Shown: positions 17,728-26,028 of the stretch, piece by piece
Layout of the letters: every line of letters starts with the position of its first letter
Numbering within the stretch: position 1 is the stretch's first letter
From: Zunongwangia mangrovi
Lineage (GTDB): Bacteria > Bacteroidota > Bacteroidia > Flavobacteriales > Flavobacteriaceae
Reading direction: 5' to 3'
DNA length: 64,000 nt
Assembly: GCF_900112105.1 (NCBI RefSeq)
Contig: NZ_FOKV01000002.1
Coordinates: forward strand, 427,907 to 491,906
Notes under the pieces: generated by a model
What the model saw: the letters and a program-made list of their open reading frames with translations, nothing else
What the model was told of the DNA's origin: nothing
The model's database searches: none
Position numbers and translations under genes: made by a program

Positions 17728-18375
17728 ATGAATAGAACTATTACCAGACAACTCCCCTATCTTATTAATAAAAATGTATACGAATCTAAAGTAGTTGAAG
17801 GAACGATCATTATGCCAGATATTAGTGGTTTTAGCCGCTTTGTTGAAACTACAGATGTAGAAACTGGTAAATTAATCACTTCTAAATTACTTAACGCCAT
17901 TATTAAAAGTAATGTACTAGACCTTCAGATTTCTGAAATTGAAGGTGATGCTGTGTTGTTCTTTAAATACGGAAAAAGAATTTCAGCTAACGATATTTTG
18001 CATCAATTTTGTTTGATGAAAGAAGTATTTAATCAGGAAGTAAAATTTCTGGAAGAAGAGTTTCAGTTAAATATTGATCTCTCATTAAAGCTTATCGCAC
18101 ATTACGGCCCTTTAGCGCAATACAATATTGGTAAGTTCGAAAAGCTTTATGGACAAACGGTAATTGAAGCACATCAGCTTTTAAAGAATTCGGTTAATAG
18201 TAATACTTACGTGCTACTTTCAGATGCGTTACTAGATTCTGAAGAAAATTCAGAATTAAAAAAACTCAACAAATTTGTTGAAAATACGATTTGTGAAGTT
18301 TATGACGACATTAAAAAGATATGCTATACATTCTTCGATTTTGAAAATGATCTATGTAAAAAATGCATTGCTTAA
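17728..18375 (+). CDS. DUF2652 protein (nucleotidyl-cyclase-like fold)
   Basis: 215 residues and cytoplasmic. GTIIMPDISGFSRFVETT and SEIEGDAVLFFKYGK are the two signature segments of DUF2652. Their spacing and the Asp residues after hydrophobic strands resemble the metal-binding strands of class III adenylyl cyclases (DISGF... and EGDAVLF). The substrate-selecting residues of true cyclases are not evident, so activity is uncertain. Monocistronic, divergent from HxlR, and ends in a strong terminator. Confidence 0.85.
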   Translation: MNRTITRQLPYLINKNVYESKVVEGTIIMPDISGFSRFVETTDVETGKLITSKLLNAIIKSNVLDLQISEIEGDAVLFFKYGKRISANDILHQFCLMKEVFNQEVKFLEEEFQLNIDLSLKLIAHYGPLAQYNIGKFEKLYGQTVIEAHQLLKNSVNSNTYVLLSDALLDSEENSELKKLNKFVENTICEVYDDIKKICYTFFDFENDLCKKCIA

Positions 18376-18407
18376 GATTTTAATTCTTTAGATTAGTTAT
18401 ATATCGA

Positions 18408-18445
18408 AAAACCCTCTTTAGTCGAAACTTTAGAGGGTTTTTTTA
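18408..18445 (+). terminator. Intrinsic terminator of the DUF2652 gene
   Basis: Stem AAACCCTCT / AGAGGGTTT followed by a run of T on the plus strand. It also lies just before the end of the convergent isomerase gene. Confidence 0.88.
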
Positions 18446-18484
18446 TTACATATGGAGGATTTTGAAACCTTTGCTTTCTAAGGT

Positions 18485-19369
18485 TTATTTCTTGTATTTC
18501 ACTTTATCGAAGCCAAAATCTTTAAGATTATCGTGGCTGATCTTAATCGCTTCAAGAGGTTCTAATTCAAAAGTCATATCTTGCTCTACGATATAATATT
18601 TCATTCCAGAAGCTTTTCTTTCTTTTAGGATTCTTCCAAAGTCTATTTTTCCTTCGCCAACAGGAGCAAATTTTCCTTCTTCGTCCATGTCCTTAACATG
18701 CCATAATTTAAAACGGCCAGGATATTTATCGAAGTATGCAACAGGGTCTGCTCCCGCCTTGGTTACCCAAAATAGATCCATTTGAAAATTCACAAACTCT
18801 GGATCTGTATTTTCCAGAAAATATTCGATAGGTACGATCCCATTTTCATTTTCTTTAAATTCGAAATCGTGATTATGATATAAAAGCTCTAAGCCTGCTT
18901 TTTTACATTTTTCTCCTATAGTGTTAAAAGTTTCAACTAAAAAATCCAGATCATTGTCCATTCCCATCGTTTGGGTTTCGGCATCAAAAGTAAAACGGCC
19001 CATAGGCGGCACAGGGATCACAAAATATTTAAAACCGGCTTTTTTTACATCGGCGATCATTTGATCTACATTTTCCATAGTTACGCCACCCTGGTGTGTA
19101 CTTAATGGTTTTGTATGATATTTAGCCAGTAGTTTTTTAAATTTCTTTGGCTCCATTCCGTAGAATTTACCATCGCTATAACCCGCTGCTTCAATGTATA
19201 AATAACCAATTTCTGAAACTTCGTCTATCGTCTCTTCTGGCGCCGCAGCCATCTCGTCTCTAACGGTGTATAAAGTTGCCGCTCCGTACTGGCGTTGGCC
19301 AAACATTGAAAATGATGTAAGCATTAGAAAAAATGCTCCTGCTTTACTTAAATTCTTTAAACCTGTCAT
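18485..19369 (-). CDS. Exported sugar isomerase/epimerase-like TIM-barrel protein
   Basis: 294 residues with an N-terminal signal peptide (FFLMLTSFSMFGQ). The rest follows the xylose-isomerase-like TIM barrel: IGYLYIEAAGY, KPLSTHQGG, LELLYHNHDFEF with the catalytic-type Glu/His segment, VNFQMDLFWVTKAGADP, FKLWHVKDMDEEG and YYIVEQDMT with the late Glu. Exported members in Bacteroidota act on sugars or 3-keto-sugars in the periplasm. Substrate unknown. The DUF1080 protein at 62.6 kb belongs to a family tied to the same 3-keto chemistry but is far away. Confidence 0.88.
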   Translation of the reverse strand: MTGLKNLSKAGAFFLMLTSFSMFGQRQYGAATLYTVRDEMAAAPEETIDEVSEIGYLYIEAAGYSDGKFYGMEPKKFKKLLAKYHTKPLSTHQGGVTMENVDQMIADVKKAGFKYFVIPVPPMGRFTFDAETQTMGMDNDLDFLVETFNTIGEKCKKAGLELLYHNHDFEFKENENGIVPIEYFLENTDPEFVNFQMDLFWVTKAGADPVAYFDKYPGRFKLWHVKDMDEEGKFAPVGEGKIDFGRILKERKASGMKYYIVEQDMTFELEPLEAIKISHDNLKDFGFDKVKYKK

Positions 19370-19502
19370 TTCTTTTGTAATTCTATTTGGAGATTATTTT
19401 AACAGTATGCAAACAATACACAACTAACACTCCAATATTCTTAATATTTAGATATAATTTTGCTAAATATACAATAATTAATGTTTCAAAGAGAATCATT
19501 CG

Positions 19503-19538
19503 TAAAAAAAATGCCGACTTAATTATTTAACATCGGCA
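19503..19538 (-). terminator. Minus-strand terminator between the thi leader and the isomerase gene
   Basis: Stem TGCCGA / TCGGCA (19512-19517 and 19533-19538) with inner TTAA/TTAA pairing, followed on the minus strand by eight T. It lies upstream of the isomerase start, where no minus-strand gene ends, so it would stop a transcript antisense to the riboswitch leader or attenuate the isomerase gene. Confidence 0.6.
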
Positions 19539-19576
19539 AAAAATTTTAGCAGCCTTAAAATTTACATTACATTTAT

Positions 19577-19656
19577 CTCGCTTTAGGGGTATTCTGAAAG
19601 AAGAATTGAGAGAGTCCCTTTGAACCTGATGCGGTTTAAACCGTCGTAGGAAAAAG
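19577..19656 (+). promoter_or_regulatory. TPP riboswitch (THI element)
   Basis: All conserved blocks of the thiamin pyrophosphate aptamer are present: CTTTAGGGGT (P1/P2 5' strand), TTGAGAGAG (UGAGA core), CCCTTTGAACCTGAT (J2-4 and P4 entry), the GCGGTTTAAACCGT P4/P5 hairpin and CGTAGGAAAAAG (closing strand). It precedes four thiamin genes, matching its known role of shutting off expression when TPP is abundant. Confidence 0.95.
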
Positions 19657-19699
19657 TTTGCATAGTTTAAATTCGTGCACTTGCCTTTATTTTTCTAAG

Positions 19700-19724
19700 C
19701 AGTTTCCCCTAAAGCCAAAAACTG
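19700..19724 (+). promoter_or_regulatory. Likely expression platform of the TPP riboswitch
   Basis: CCCCTAAAGC (19706-19715) is the exact reverse complement of GCTTTAGGGG (19580-19589), the 5' strand of aptamer P1/P2. It is displayed in the loop of a small hairpin CAGTTT / AAACTG (19700-19724) ending 8 bases before the thiM ATG. Pairing of the two would destroy the aptamer, so this looks like the switching strand. Direction and mechanism are inferred. Confidence 0.6.
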
Positions 19725-19732
19725 ACCTAATT

Positions 19733-20527
19733 ATGAAAAATATCCTTTGGCAACATATCCAGAAAGTAAAAAAATCGGTGCCATTAATTCACAATATCAC
19801 CAATTATGTGGTGATGAATAATACCGCAAATGCCTTACTGGCGGCGGGCGCTTCACCTATAATGTCTCATGCACAATCTGAAGTTGAAGACATGGTTAAA
19901 ATCTGCCAGGCACTAGTAATTAATATTGGAACCTTAGATGAATACTGGAGCATTAGCATGATGAAAGCCGCAAAAAAGGCAAATGAACTTGGTAAACCCT
20001 GGATTTTAGATCCTGTTGGTGCCGGAGCAACACCTTATCGTAATGAAATTATTGCTGAACTTTTACAGCTGAAACCAACAATCATAAGAGCAAATGCTTC
20101 AGAAATTATGGCTTTGGCAAAAGCTTCCAATCTTCCAACTAAAGGCGTAGATAGCACTGCTGAAAGTACCGAAGCTATCGAAGCGGCTAAATCTTTAAAT
20201 AAAGAATTTAACGCAACAGTTTGTATTTCTGGAGAGACCGATATAATTATCGATAAAGACCAAAAGCTTTCCCTAAAAAATGGTGATGCGCTAATGGCAA
20301 AAGTTACCGGTCTTGGATGCTCTGCTTCTGCTATTACGGCTGCTTTTGCTGCTATCATAGAAAACAAATTTGAAGCTACTGCCGCAGCAATGGTGCTAAT
20401 GGGTGTTTGTGGCGAGATTGCCGCAAAGAATTCTGCCGGGCCGGGTAGTCTTCAATTAAATTTACTCGATAAATTATACAATATTAGCGAAGAGGAATTT
20501 CTTTCTCATTTTAAAATTAGCGAATAA
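19733..20527 (+). CDS. thiM: Hydroxyethylthiazole kinase
   Basis: 264 residues from the ATG at 19733. An in-frame TTG 75 bases upstream lies just after the riboswitch and is rejected. Family motifs: VPLIHNITNYVVMNNTANAL for thiazole binding, PWILDPVGAGATPYR, IIRANASEIMAL, and the ATP-site MAKVTGLGCSASAITAAFAA with catalytic Cys. It phosphorylates hydroxyethylthiazole so that ThiE can join it to the pyrimidine. First gene of the TPP-controlled salvage operon, overlapping thiE by one base (TAATG). Confidence 0.95.
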   Translation: MKNILWQHIQKVKKSVPLIHNITNYVVMNNTANALLAAGASPIMSHAQSEVEDMVKICQALVINIGTLDEYWSISMMKAAKKANELGKPWILDPVGAGATPYRNEIIAELLQLKPTIIRANASEIMALAKASNLPTKGVDSTAESTEAIEAAKSLNKEFNATVCISGETDIIIDKDQKLSLKNGDALMAKVTGLGCSASAITAAFAAIIENKFEATAAAMVLMGVCGEIAAKNSAGPGSLQLNLLDKLYNISEEEFLSHFKISE

Positions 20528-21174
20528 TGCATCCCGATTTTCCTTACCAGTTGTATCTGGTGATCGCTGAAGAAAGTTGTATGCATTTCCCATTAATTCA
20601 AGTCGCTGAAATGGCTATTGAAGGTGGCGTAGATATTATTCAACTTCGAGAGAAAAATTTAGATACTTCAGCCTTTATAAAAAAAGCAGAAGCGCTTAAA
20701 AAGATAACCGATAAATATCGAATTCCGCTTATCATCAATGATAATCTTGACGTGGCTAAAGCGGTAGATTCCTTCGGAATTCATGTGGGAAATAGTGATA
20801 TACCTCCGACTGAGATTCAGCAAAAATGGGATAGAAATAAAGCTATCGGCTATTCTATAGAATACCTCGAACAGCTGGAAAACGAACAAACTAAGGTTGC
20901 CAATCATTTGGGAATTAGCCCAGTTTACAGCACTGCAACCAAAACCGATACGGTAACCGAATGGGGAATCGAAGGCATCAAAAAAATACGTGCTTTAACC
21001 CCAAAACCACTTGTGGCGATTGGGCGAATGGATGCCGGTAATGCTGCGGAAGTCATAAAAGCGGGAGCCGATTGTATTGCGGTAGTTTCAGCGATTTGTG
21101 CTTCAGAAGATCCTAAAAAAGCAGCGAAAAAAATCAAATCTCAAATTCACCAAAATCAACATGAAAACTTATAA
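20527..21174 (+). CDS. thiE: Thiamine-phosphate synthase
   Basis: 215 residues forming a TIM barrel. VDIIQLREKNLDTSAF gives the QxREK pyrophosphate-binding motif, IPLIINDNLDVAKAV the IND metal segment, GIHVGNSDIP the conserved loop (GNSD in place of the common GQ.D), and PLVAIGRMDAGNAAEVIKAG the phosphate site. It couples the pyrimidine diphosphate and thiazole phosphate into thiamin phosphate. It overlaps thiM by 1 base and thiD by 14. Confidence 0.94.
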   Translation: MHPDFPYQLYLVIAEESCMHFPLIQVAEMAIEGGVDIIQLREKNLDTSAFIKKAEALKKITDKYRIPLIINDNLDVAKAVDSFGIHVGNSDIPPTEIQQKWDRNKAIGYSIEYLEQLENEQTKVANHLGISPVYSTATKTDTVTEWGIEGIKKIRALTPKPLVAIGRMDAGNAAEVIKAGADCIAVVSAICASEDPKKAAKKIKSQIHQNQHENL

Positions 21175-21994
21175 ATATCCTTCAGCACTAACCATCGCAG
21201 GATTTGATGGCAGTGGTGGCGCAGGAATACAGGCCGATATTAAAACTTTTTCGGCTTTGGGTTGTTACGCAACTTCAGTCTTAACGGCACTTCCCGTACA
21301 AAATACTACCGGTGTAAAAAATATTTTTCCTATTCCCTACCAAGCAGTTTCAGAACAAATTGATAGCATTTTTGAGGACATTTTTCCTGATGCGGTGAAA
21401 ATTGGAATGGTTCATACACCAGAATTGGTAGAAACGATCGTTAGCGGACTACAGAAATATCCAAAAACACCATTGGTTTTTGATCCCGTGATGGTGGCCA
21501 CCAGCGGACATAAATTAATCGAAGACGAAACTATAAAAACGATTGTCGAAAAGTTATTTCCGTTAGCAGATGTGATCACACCAAATATGGATGAGGCCGC
21601 TGTTCTTGCAAAAATGAAAGTAGAAAGTTTGGACGATATGAAAAAAGCAGGCGAAAAAATAATGAATCTTGGCTGCAAATCTGTTTTGATGAAAGGCGGA
21701 CACCTAAAAACCGATAAAATCACCTCACTTTATTTTGCTGAAGATGGGCAGGTTCATTCTTATGAATTTGAGAAATTCAGCACTAATAATACACATGGCT
21801 CTGGTTGTACCTTATCCTCTGCTATTGCTTCTTTTTTGGCAAGAGGAAAAAACCTGCTGGAAGCCGTAAAATTGGGACAGGATTTTGCGCATAACGCCAT
21901 TAACTACGGAAAAGACGTAAAAACAGGAGAAGGAAATGGTCCTTTAAATCACTTTTTTAACCCACAAAAATTAATAAAAAATGAGCTGGAGTAA
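21161..21994 (+). CDS. thiD: Bifunctional hydroxymethylpyrimidine kinase / phosphomethylpyrimidine kinase
   Basis: 277 residues from the ATG at 21161. A start 63 bases upstream would lengthen it with a basic tail lying in the thiE frame and is rejected. Ribokinase-fold motifs are clear: ALTIAGFDGSGGAGIQADIK (substrate and phosphate), VFDPVMVATSGH, ITPNMDEAAVL and NNTHGSGCTLSSAIA with the catalytic base. The usual SDSSGGAG reads FDGSGGAG here. It phosphorylates hydroxymethylpyrimidine twice. It overlaps tenA by 14 bases. Confidence 0.94.
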   Translation: MKTYKYPSALTIAGFDGSGGAGIQADIKTFSALGCYATSVLTALPVQNTTGVKNIFPIPYQAVSEQIDSIFEDIFPDAVKIGMVHTPELVETIVSGLQKYPKTPLVFDPVMVATSGHKLIEDETIKTIVEKLFPLADVITPNMDEAAVLAKMKVESLDDMKKAGEKIMNLGCKSVLMKGGHLKTDKITSLYFAEDGQVHSYEFEKFSTNNTHGSGCTLSSAIASFLARGKNLLEAVKLGQDFAHNAINYGKDVKTGEGNGPLNHFFNPQKLIKNELE

Positions 21995-22628
21995 AGAAAC
22001 CTGGCAAACGATAAGCCCAATTTACGACCGAATCATAAAAATGCCTTTTATTACTGAATTGATGGATGGTAGTTTGCCATTAGAGAAATTTCAGTTTTAT
22101 ATGAGTCAGGATTCGGCTTATCTTGAAAATTTTGGAAGAGCCCTTGCGTTAATCGCCGCCAGAGCTTATGATACCGAAAATACATTGGCCTTTCTTCAAT
22201 TCGCAGAAAATGCAATTATTGTAGAAAATGCTTTGCACGAATCTTATTTTAAAGAATTTGGGGTTTCAGAAAAAGCGATCATTCAACCGGCCTGCCACCA
22301 TTACATCAATTTTCTAAAAAGTACGGCTGCTTTAGAGAATCTTGAAGTGGCTATGGCTGCAGTGCTGCCATGTTTTTGGATCTATAAAGAAGTTGGAGAT
22401 TATATTTACGAGAATCAGCAATCTGGAGAAAATCCTTATCAGGCATGGATAGATACTTACGCCGGCGAAGAATTTGGTGAAGCAGTAGAAAAAGCTATTG
22501 CAATTTGTGACGAGCATGCGGCTAAAACAACACCGCAAGTCCGCACAAAAATGACTGAAGCATTTATTAGCGCCTCACATTTAGAATATCACTTTTGGGA
22601 TGCGGGATATACTTTGCGAACCTGGTAG
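21981..22628 (+). CDS. tenA: Aminopyrimidine aminohydrolase / thiaminase II (TenA)
   Basis: 215 residues, all-helical TenA fold. The active-site residues known from Bacillus TenA can be placed: Asp in FYMSQDSAYLENFGRAL, nucleophile Cys in VLPCFWIYKEVG and the late Glu in SASHLEYHFWDAGY. The enzyme hydrolyses aminopyrimidines from degraded thiamin to hydroxymethylpyrimidine, which feeds ThiD, so the operon salvages both halves of the vitamin. Its TAG directly abuts the stop of the convergent universal stress gene. Confidence 0.93.
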   Translation: MSWSKETWQTISPIYDRIIKMPFITELMDGSLPLEKFQFYMSQDSAYLENFGRALALIAARAYDTENTLAFLQFAENAIIVENALHESYFKEFGVSEKAIIQPACHHYINFLKSTAALENLEVAMAAVLPCFWIYKEVGDYIYENQQSGENPYQAWIDTYAGEEFGEAVEKAIAICDEHAAKTTPQVRTKMTEAFISASHLEYHFWDAGYTLRTW

Positions 22629-23480
22629 TTAATCAAGCTCTTTTAATAATAGAACAGGGACAGCTGGATCGAATTCAATATCATCACTTTTAGACTGTAA
22701 AAACAGTTTAGAGAAAAATCCCTGCTTTCTTTTATACAAGGCTAGCATGGTGCTTTGCCTGCTCTCAATAAATAAATGAATCCCGGTAGAGGCCGTTGTT
22801 TTAGTAAGCCTGTGGAAGGTATTTTTTATTGCTGAAAAGTGTTCTTTTAAGTCTTGTTGAAGGTTTTGCTGCTCCTCGCTTAATCCTTTGCTATCACTAT
22901 CGATGTAGAGAATACGAATTGGCGAAACAGAATTTGAAGCCAGATCTTTTAATGGCACCAGTTCTTTTTCCTGAAATGAGAATCTAAGTGTTGTAGGAAA
23001 TACAATTTCGTTTACCGATTGCTCGGTAAGTTCAAAATCTGCAGGGATAAAAAGCATGGCACAATTTTGTAAAGAATCGGCTATTTTTGATAATTTCGAC
23101 TTATAGGAGCTGTGAATATTTACGTTAGCACCTTCAGCACCTAAAAGAACAAGATCTATAGACCTAGTATTTACGATCTCCTGTACCATATCTTCAAAAT
23201 CTCCTTCTAAAGACAAAGTCTCAAATTCGTGATTCTGGTTCTCTTTTCTAAAACTTAATCCTTGCAGCATTCTTTCCAGGCCATTCTTGGACGTTTCTTT
23301 TGCGTCAACATCTTCTTCAATTTTAATACCTGGAATACGATCGCTAATTCCACGACCATCATCGTAAACATTCAGCAAAATAAAATTACACGGAATGCTT
23401 TTGTAAAGTTTTAAACCAAATACTAAAGCATTCCATGCGTGTTTTGAAAAATTGGTAGGCACCAAAATCTGCTTTTCCAT
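22629..23480 (-). CDS. Universal stress protein with two Usp-like halves
   Basis: 283 residues. The N-terminal half is a recognisable UspA domain: QILVPTNFSKHAWNALVFGL opening strand and helix, and IDLVLLGAEGANV with the following Gly-rich nucleotide segment. The C-terminal half (EIVFPTTLRFSFQEKELVPL onward) is a weaker Usp-like repeat ending DPAVPVLLLKE. Tandem Usp proteins of this length are common in Flavobacteria and linked to starvation or oxygen stress. Its stop touches the tenA stop, with no visible terminator between them. Confidence 0.85.
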   Translation of the reverse strand: MEKQILVPTNFSKHAWNALVFGLKLYKSIPCNFILLNVYDDGRGISDRIPGIKIEEDVDAKETSKNGLERMLQGLSFRKENQNHEFETLSLEGDFEDMVQEIVNTRSIDLVLLGAEGANVNIHSSYKSKLSKIADSLQNCAMLFIPADFELTEQSVNEIVFPTTLRFSFQEKELVPLKDLASNSVSPIRILYIDSDSKGLSEEQQNLQQDLKEHFSAIKNTFHRLTKTTASTGIHLFIESRQSTMLALYKRKQGFFSKLFLQSKSDDIEFDPAVPVLLLKELD

Positions 23481-23547
23481 AGATTCAGAATTTTATGACC
23501 AATTTACAAAGAAGAATTTCAATAAGATATTAGTTAAAAAGCTTTAT

Positions 23548-24570
23548 TTATTCTGAAGCTTCGGTTAAATTTTTATTGTTCAATACATCCTTAGGTAGTA
23601 CACCGTAGCGCCGCTTAAATATCTTCGAAAAATAACTTCTGCTAGATAAGCCTAGTTCGTAAACTACTTCTCCTACCCCTTTTTCGCCGCTTAAAAGCAT
23701 GTTCATTGCCCGCGTTAAACGTACGTCGCGAATATAATTATTTACGGTTTTTCCATAAACTTCCTGAAAACCATCCTGAAGTTTATTCACATTAATACCT
23801 CCTATTTTGGCAAGTTGCTGAACTGTTCCTGTGTTAGAAATATTCTCGTTGATGTGGGTAACCGCTCTTTCTATTGCTCGTAGATCACGCTTTTTAAGAC
23901 GTGGTTCATGCATTTCTGGACCTTCTCTAAACTGAAGTAACATATGAGAAAGCACCTCTAAAGCCTTACCGCCCAAATAGTTTATACGAGGAAAACCTTC
24001 TACGCCACAATCTTCGATCTCTCGAATCGTGTCCATAGTTCTTAAACCATAACTACCGGTTTGGAAGATTTCATTTTCAGCATTAATATCCCCAAAGAGT
24101 CTAAAATAATTTTCCTCGATCTCATTGAGGTCGAAAGAAAGATAGTTCTGAAATTTCTTACGATCAATTTCCAGATAACAAATCTTAACTCTTTCCCCAG
24201 CATTAAACTGAAAACATTGGGTGCCATTAGCTAAAGTTGCCGCAATTAAATGCTGGTGATTTTTAAGTTCACAGCCTTTTTCATCCTTAAAGTAAGCGTT
24301 TAAGGTTCCTTCTACACAATAGATAAAACGTATTGGGTTTACGCTTGGATGATAAATTCGAAGACAGGTATCTTCATCAAATTTTAGATTAAAACCATAT
24401 AAACCTATTCCATTCGGAAAATTTATACAGCTTACTTTACCACTTCCCAGATCTAAAGGAATATTTACTGTAAACTCTCCTAAATTACTCTTAAATCCTA
24501 TCCCCAGCTTCTCAGCAAGCTGCGGCACGAAATCTTCGACATCATTCAACCTTAAATGATACGTATTCAT
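23548..24570 (-). CDS. AraC-family transcriptional regulator
   Basis: 340 residues. The N-terminal ~220 residues form a sensor region (cupin-like FNAGERVKICYLEIDRKKF). The C-terminal ~100 residues are an AraC double helix-turn-helix: VQQLAKIGGINVNKLQDGFQ for the first and VVYELGLSSRSYFSKIFKRR with YGVLPKDVL for the second. It is transcribed divergently from the glycosyltransferase gene and upstream of the universal stress gene (67-base gap), so either may be a target. Confidence 0.9.
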   Translation of the reverse strand: MNTYHLRLNDVEDFVPQLAEKLGIGFKSNLGEFTVNIPLDLGSGKVSCINFPNGIGLYGFNLKFDEDTCLRIYHPSVNPIRFIYCVEGTLNAYFKDEKGCELKNHQHLIAATLANGTQCFQFNAGERVKICYLEIDRKKFQNYLSFDLNEIEENYFRLFGDINAENEIFQTGSYGLRTMDTIREIEDCGVEGFPRINYLGGKALEVLSHMLLQFREGPEMHEPRLKKRDLRAIERAVTHINENISNTGTVQQLAKIGGINVNKLQDGFQEVYGKTVNNYIRDVRLTRAMNMLLSGEKGVGEVVYELGLSSRSYFSKIFKRRYGVLPKDVLNNKNLTEASE

Positions 24571-24877
24571 TGCTATGCTTGATTTTTAAAACATACTAAA
24601 AACACTAAATTTTTCGAATTACTCTAAAAAATTAATGCATTCAGAGAAAAAAATTGGTTAAACTTTTATTAAAAAATTTAATTGAGATCATAGTCTTATC
24701 GATACAGCACATTTTCACTTTTAAATTTATCAAATTAGAGTGAAAAGTTTCGCGAAAATTAATTAACTTAAGAAATCAAATTTTTGAGCTTTCGACAGGT
24801 TGATCATTTTTCATGATCATTGACCAAAAACTATCGATAAATCGATAGTTTTACGACTTAACCTAAACCTACCAATT
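24571..24877. promoter_or_regulatory. Divergent regulatory region with strong dyads
   Basis: 307 bases between the AraC gene (-) and the glycosyltransferase gene (+), no gene inside. Three dyads are visible: TTTTCACT / AGTGAAAA (24712-24719, 24739-24746), TGATCA repeated as TGATCAtttttcaTGATCA (24801-24819), and a perfect 12-base inverted repeat AAAACTATCGAT / ATCGATAGTTTT (24827-24852) ending 26 bases before the glycosyltransferase ATG. They are candidate AraC operators or, for the last, an mRNA hairpin. Confidence 0.55.
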
Positions 24878-25954
24878 ATGAAAATCGCAATTATCGCCGA
24901 TCATCGCCATGCACTAAAAAAACCATACGGTGGCGGTCTTGCCATGGTTACCCATAAGATCGTACAAAAGTTATCTGAAAAAGGAATTCAGGTAGATGTG
25001 TACGCAAAATCTGGATCTGAATGCCAAAACCTTCATGCTTTAGACGATCATTTCGCAGAGGGCAGCCCCTTTTCCTGCATACGTTCAGAGAATTACAATC
25101 CCATAGAGATCAAAAATGCTATTATTTATGCTGAAATTTTTCAGGATTTGGAGCGTAACGAATACGATATAGTACACAATCATTCTTTAAATTACCTACC
25201 AATCATTTTAGGAAATAGACTTAAAACTCGGTTTGTAACCACACTACACACTATGGCTTTTCCTGAAATAAAATTTGCCCTGGATTATATCAAGGAGGAA
25301 TCTCACCAGGAATTTATAGTCGTAAGCGAGTCTTTACGTGATCAATATTCTAAGTTTTTAAATTTCCCTAAAGTAATTAGAAATGCGATCGATCTCAACG
25401 ACTGGAAACCAAACTTTGAAACCAATAACGAATATTGCATGTGGTTTGGCTCTATCTGCAAAGAGAAAGCTCCGCATTTAGCTATCGAAGTTGCGATCAA
25501 AGCCAACAAACCTATCATTTTAGCCGGTCGTGGTAAAAATAGTGAGTATTTTGAGCGTTTTGTCGCGCCGTTACTTAAAAATCCATTAGTATCTTATGTT
25601 GGCGAACAAGATCGCTCGCAAATTAATCGATTATTAAGAAATGCATCTGCATTATTATTTACCAGTGTTTGGGACGAGCCATCTGCATTGGCCATTTCAG
25701 AAAGTCTGGCTTCAGGAACTCCGGTTTTAAGCTGGGATAAAGGTGTAGCTTCAGAAATAATAACCGAAGAAGTTGGGCAAATTTGCGAACCCATAGACAC
25801 CAACGCAATGGCCGAGGCTCTTAAGAATATCGATAAATTCGATCGAAAGGCCTGTAGAAAATATGCTGAAGAAAACTGCAATATCGATAATATGATTGAA
25901 GAATATATCCAATTTTACGAAAGCCTGATCGAGGAAAATGCTGAAGTTTATTAA
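24878..25954 (+). CDS. Glycosyltransferase family 4 (GT-B fold)
   Basis: 358 residues. The N-terminal Rossmann half opens with MKIAIIADHRH and the acceptor-loop glycines PYGGGLAMV, and continues NEYDIVHNHS. The C-terminal donor-binding half contains WFGSICKEKAPHLAIEVA, KPIILAGRG and the retaining GT4 signature WDEPSALAISESLASGTPVL (E-x7-E). No signal peptide, so it is cytosolic or membrane-associated. It transfers a nucleotide-activated sugar, acceptor unknown. It stands alone rather than in a polysaccharide cluster. Confidence 0.9.
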   Translation: MKIAIIADHRHALKKPYGGGLAMVTHKIVQKLSEKGIQVDVYAKSGSECQNLHALDDHFAEGSPFSCIRSENYNPIEIKNAIIYAEIFQDLERNEYDIVHNHSLNYLPIILGNRLKTRFVTTLHTMAFPEIKFALDYIKEESHQEFIVVSESLRDQYSKFLNFPKVIRNAIDLNDWKPNFETNNEYCMWFGSICKEKAPHLAIEVAIKANKPIILAGRGKNSEYFERFVAPLLKNPLVSYVGEQDRSQINRLLRNASALLFTSVWDEPSALAISESLASGTPVLSWDKGVASEIITEEVGQICEPIDTNAMAEALKNIDKFDRKACRKYAEENCNIDNMIEEYIQFYESLIEENAEVY

Positions 25955-26028
25955 TCAAGTTCAAATTAACCTGTAGGTAATATTCAGCTCAATTTTTGGT
26001 TGTATACTCGCATTAAAATTCAACGAAA

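Noticed and set aside
19658..19732. In-frame TTG extension of thiM into the riboswitch leader
   Set aside because: The extra 25 residues (Cys/Phe/Pro-rich) do not match hydroxyethylthiazole kinases and cover the putative switching hairpin. The ATG at 19733 fits the family.
21098..21160. Upstream start for thiD inside thiE
   Set aside because: The added 21 residues are a Lys-rich translation of the thiE 3' end. The ATG at 21161 fits the family start.
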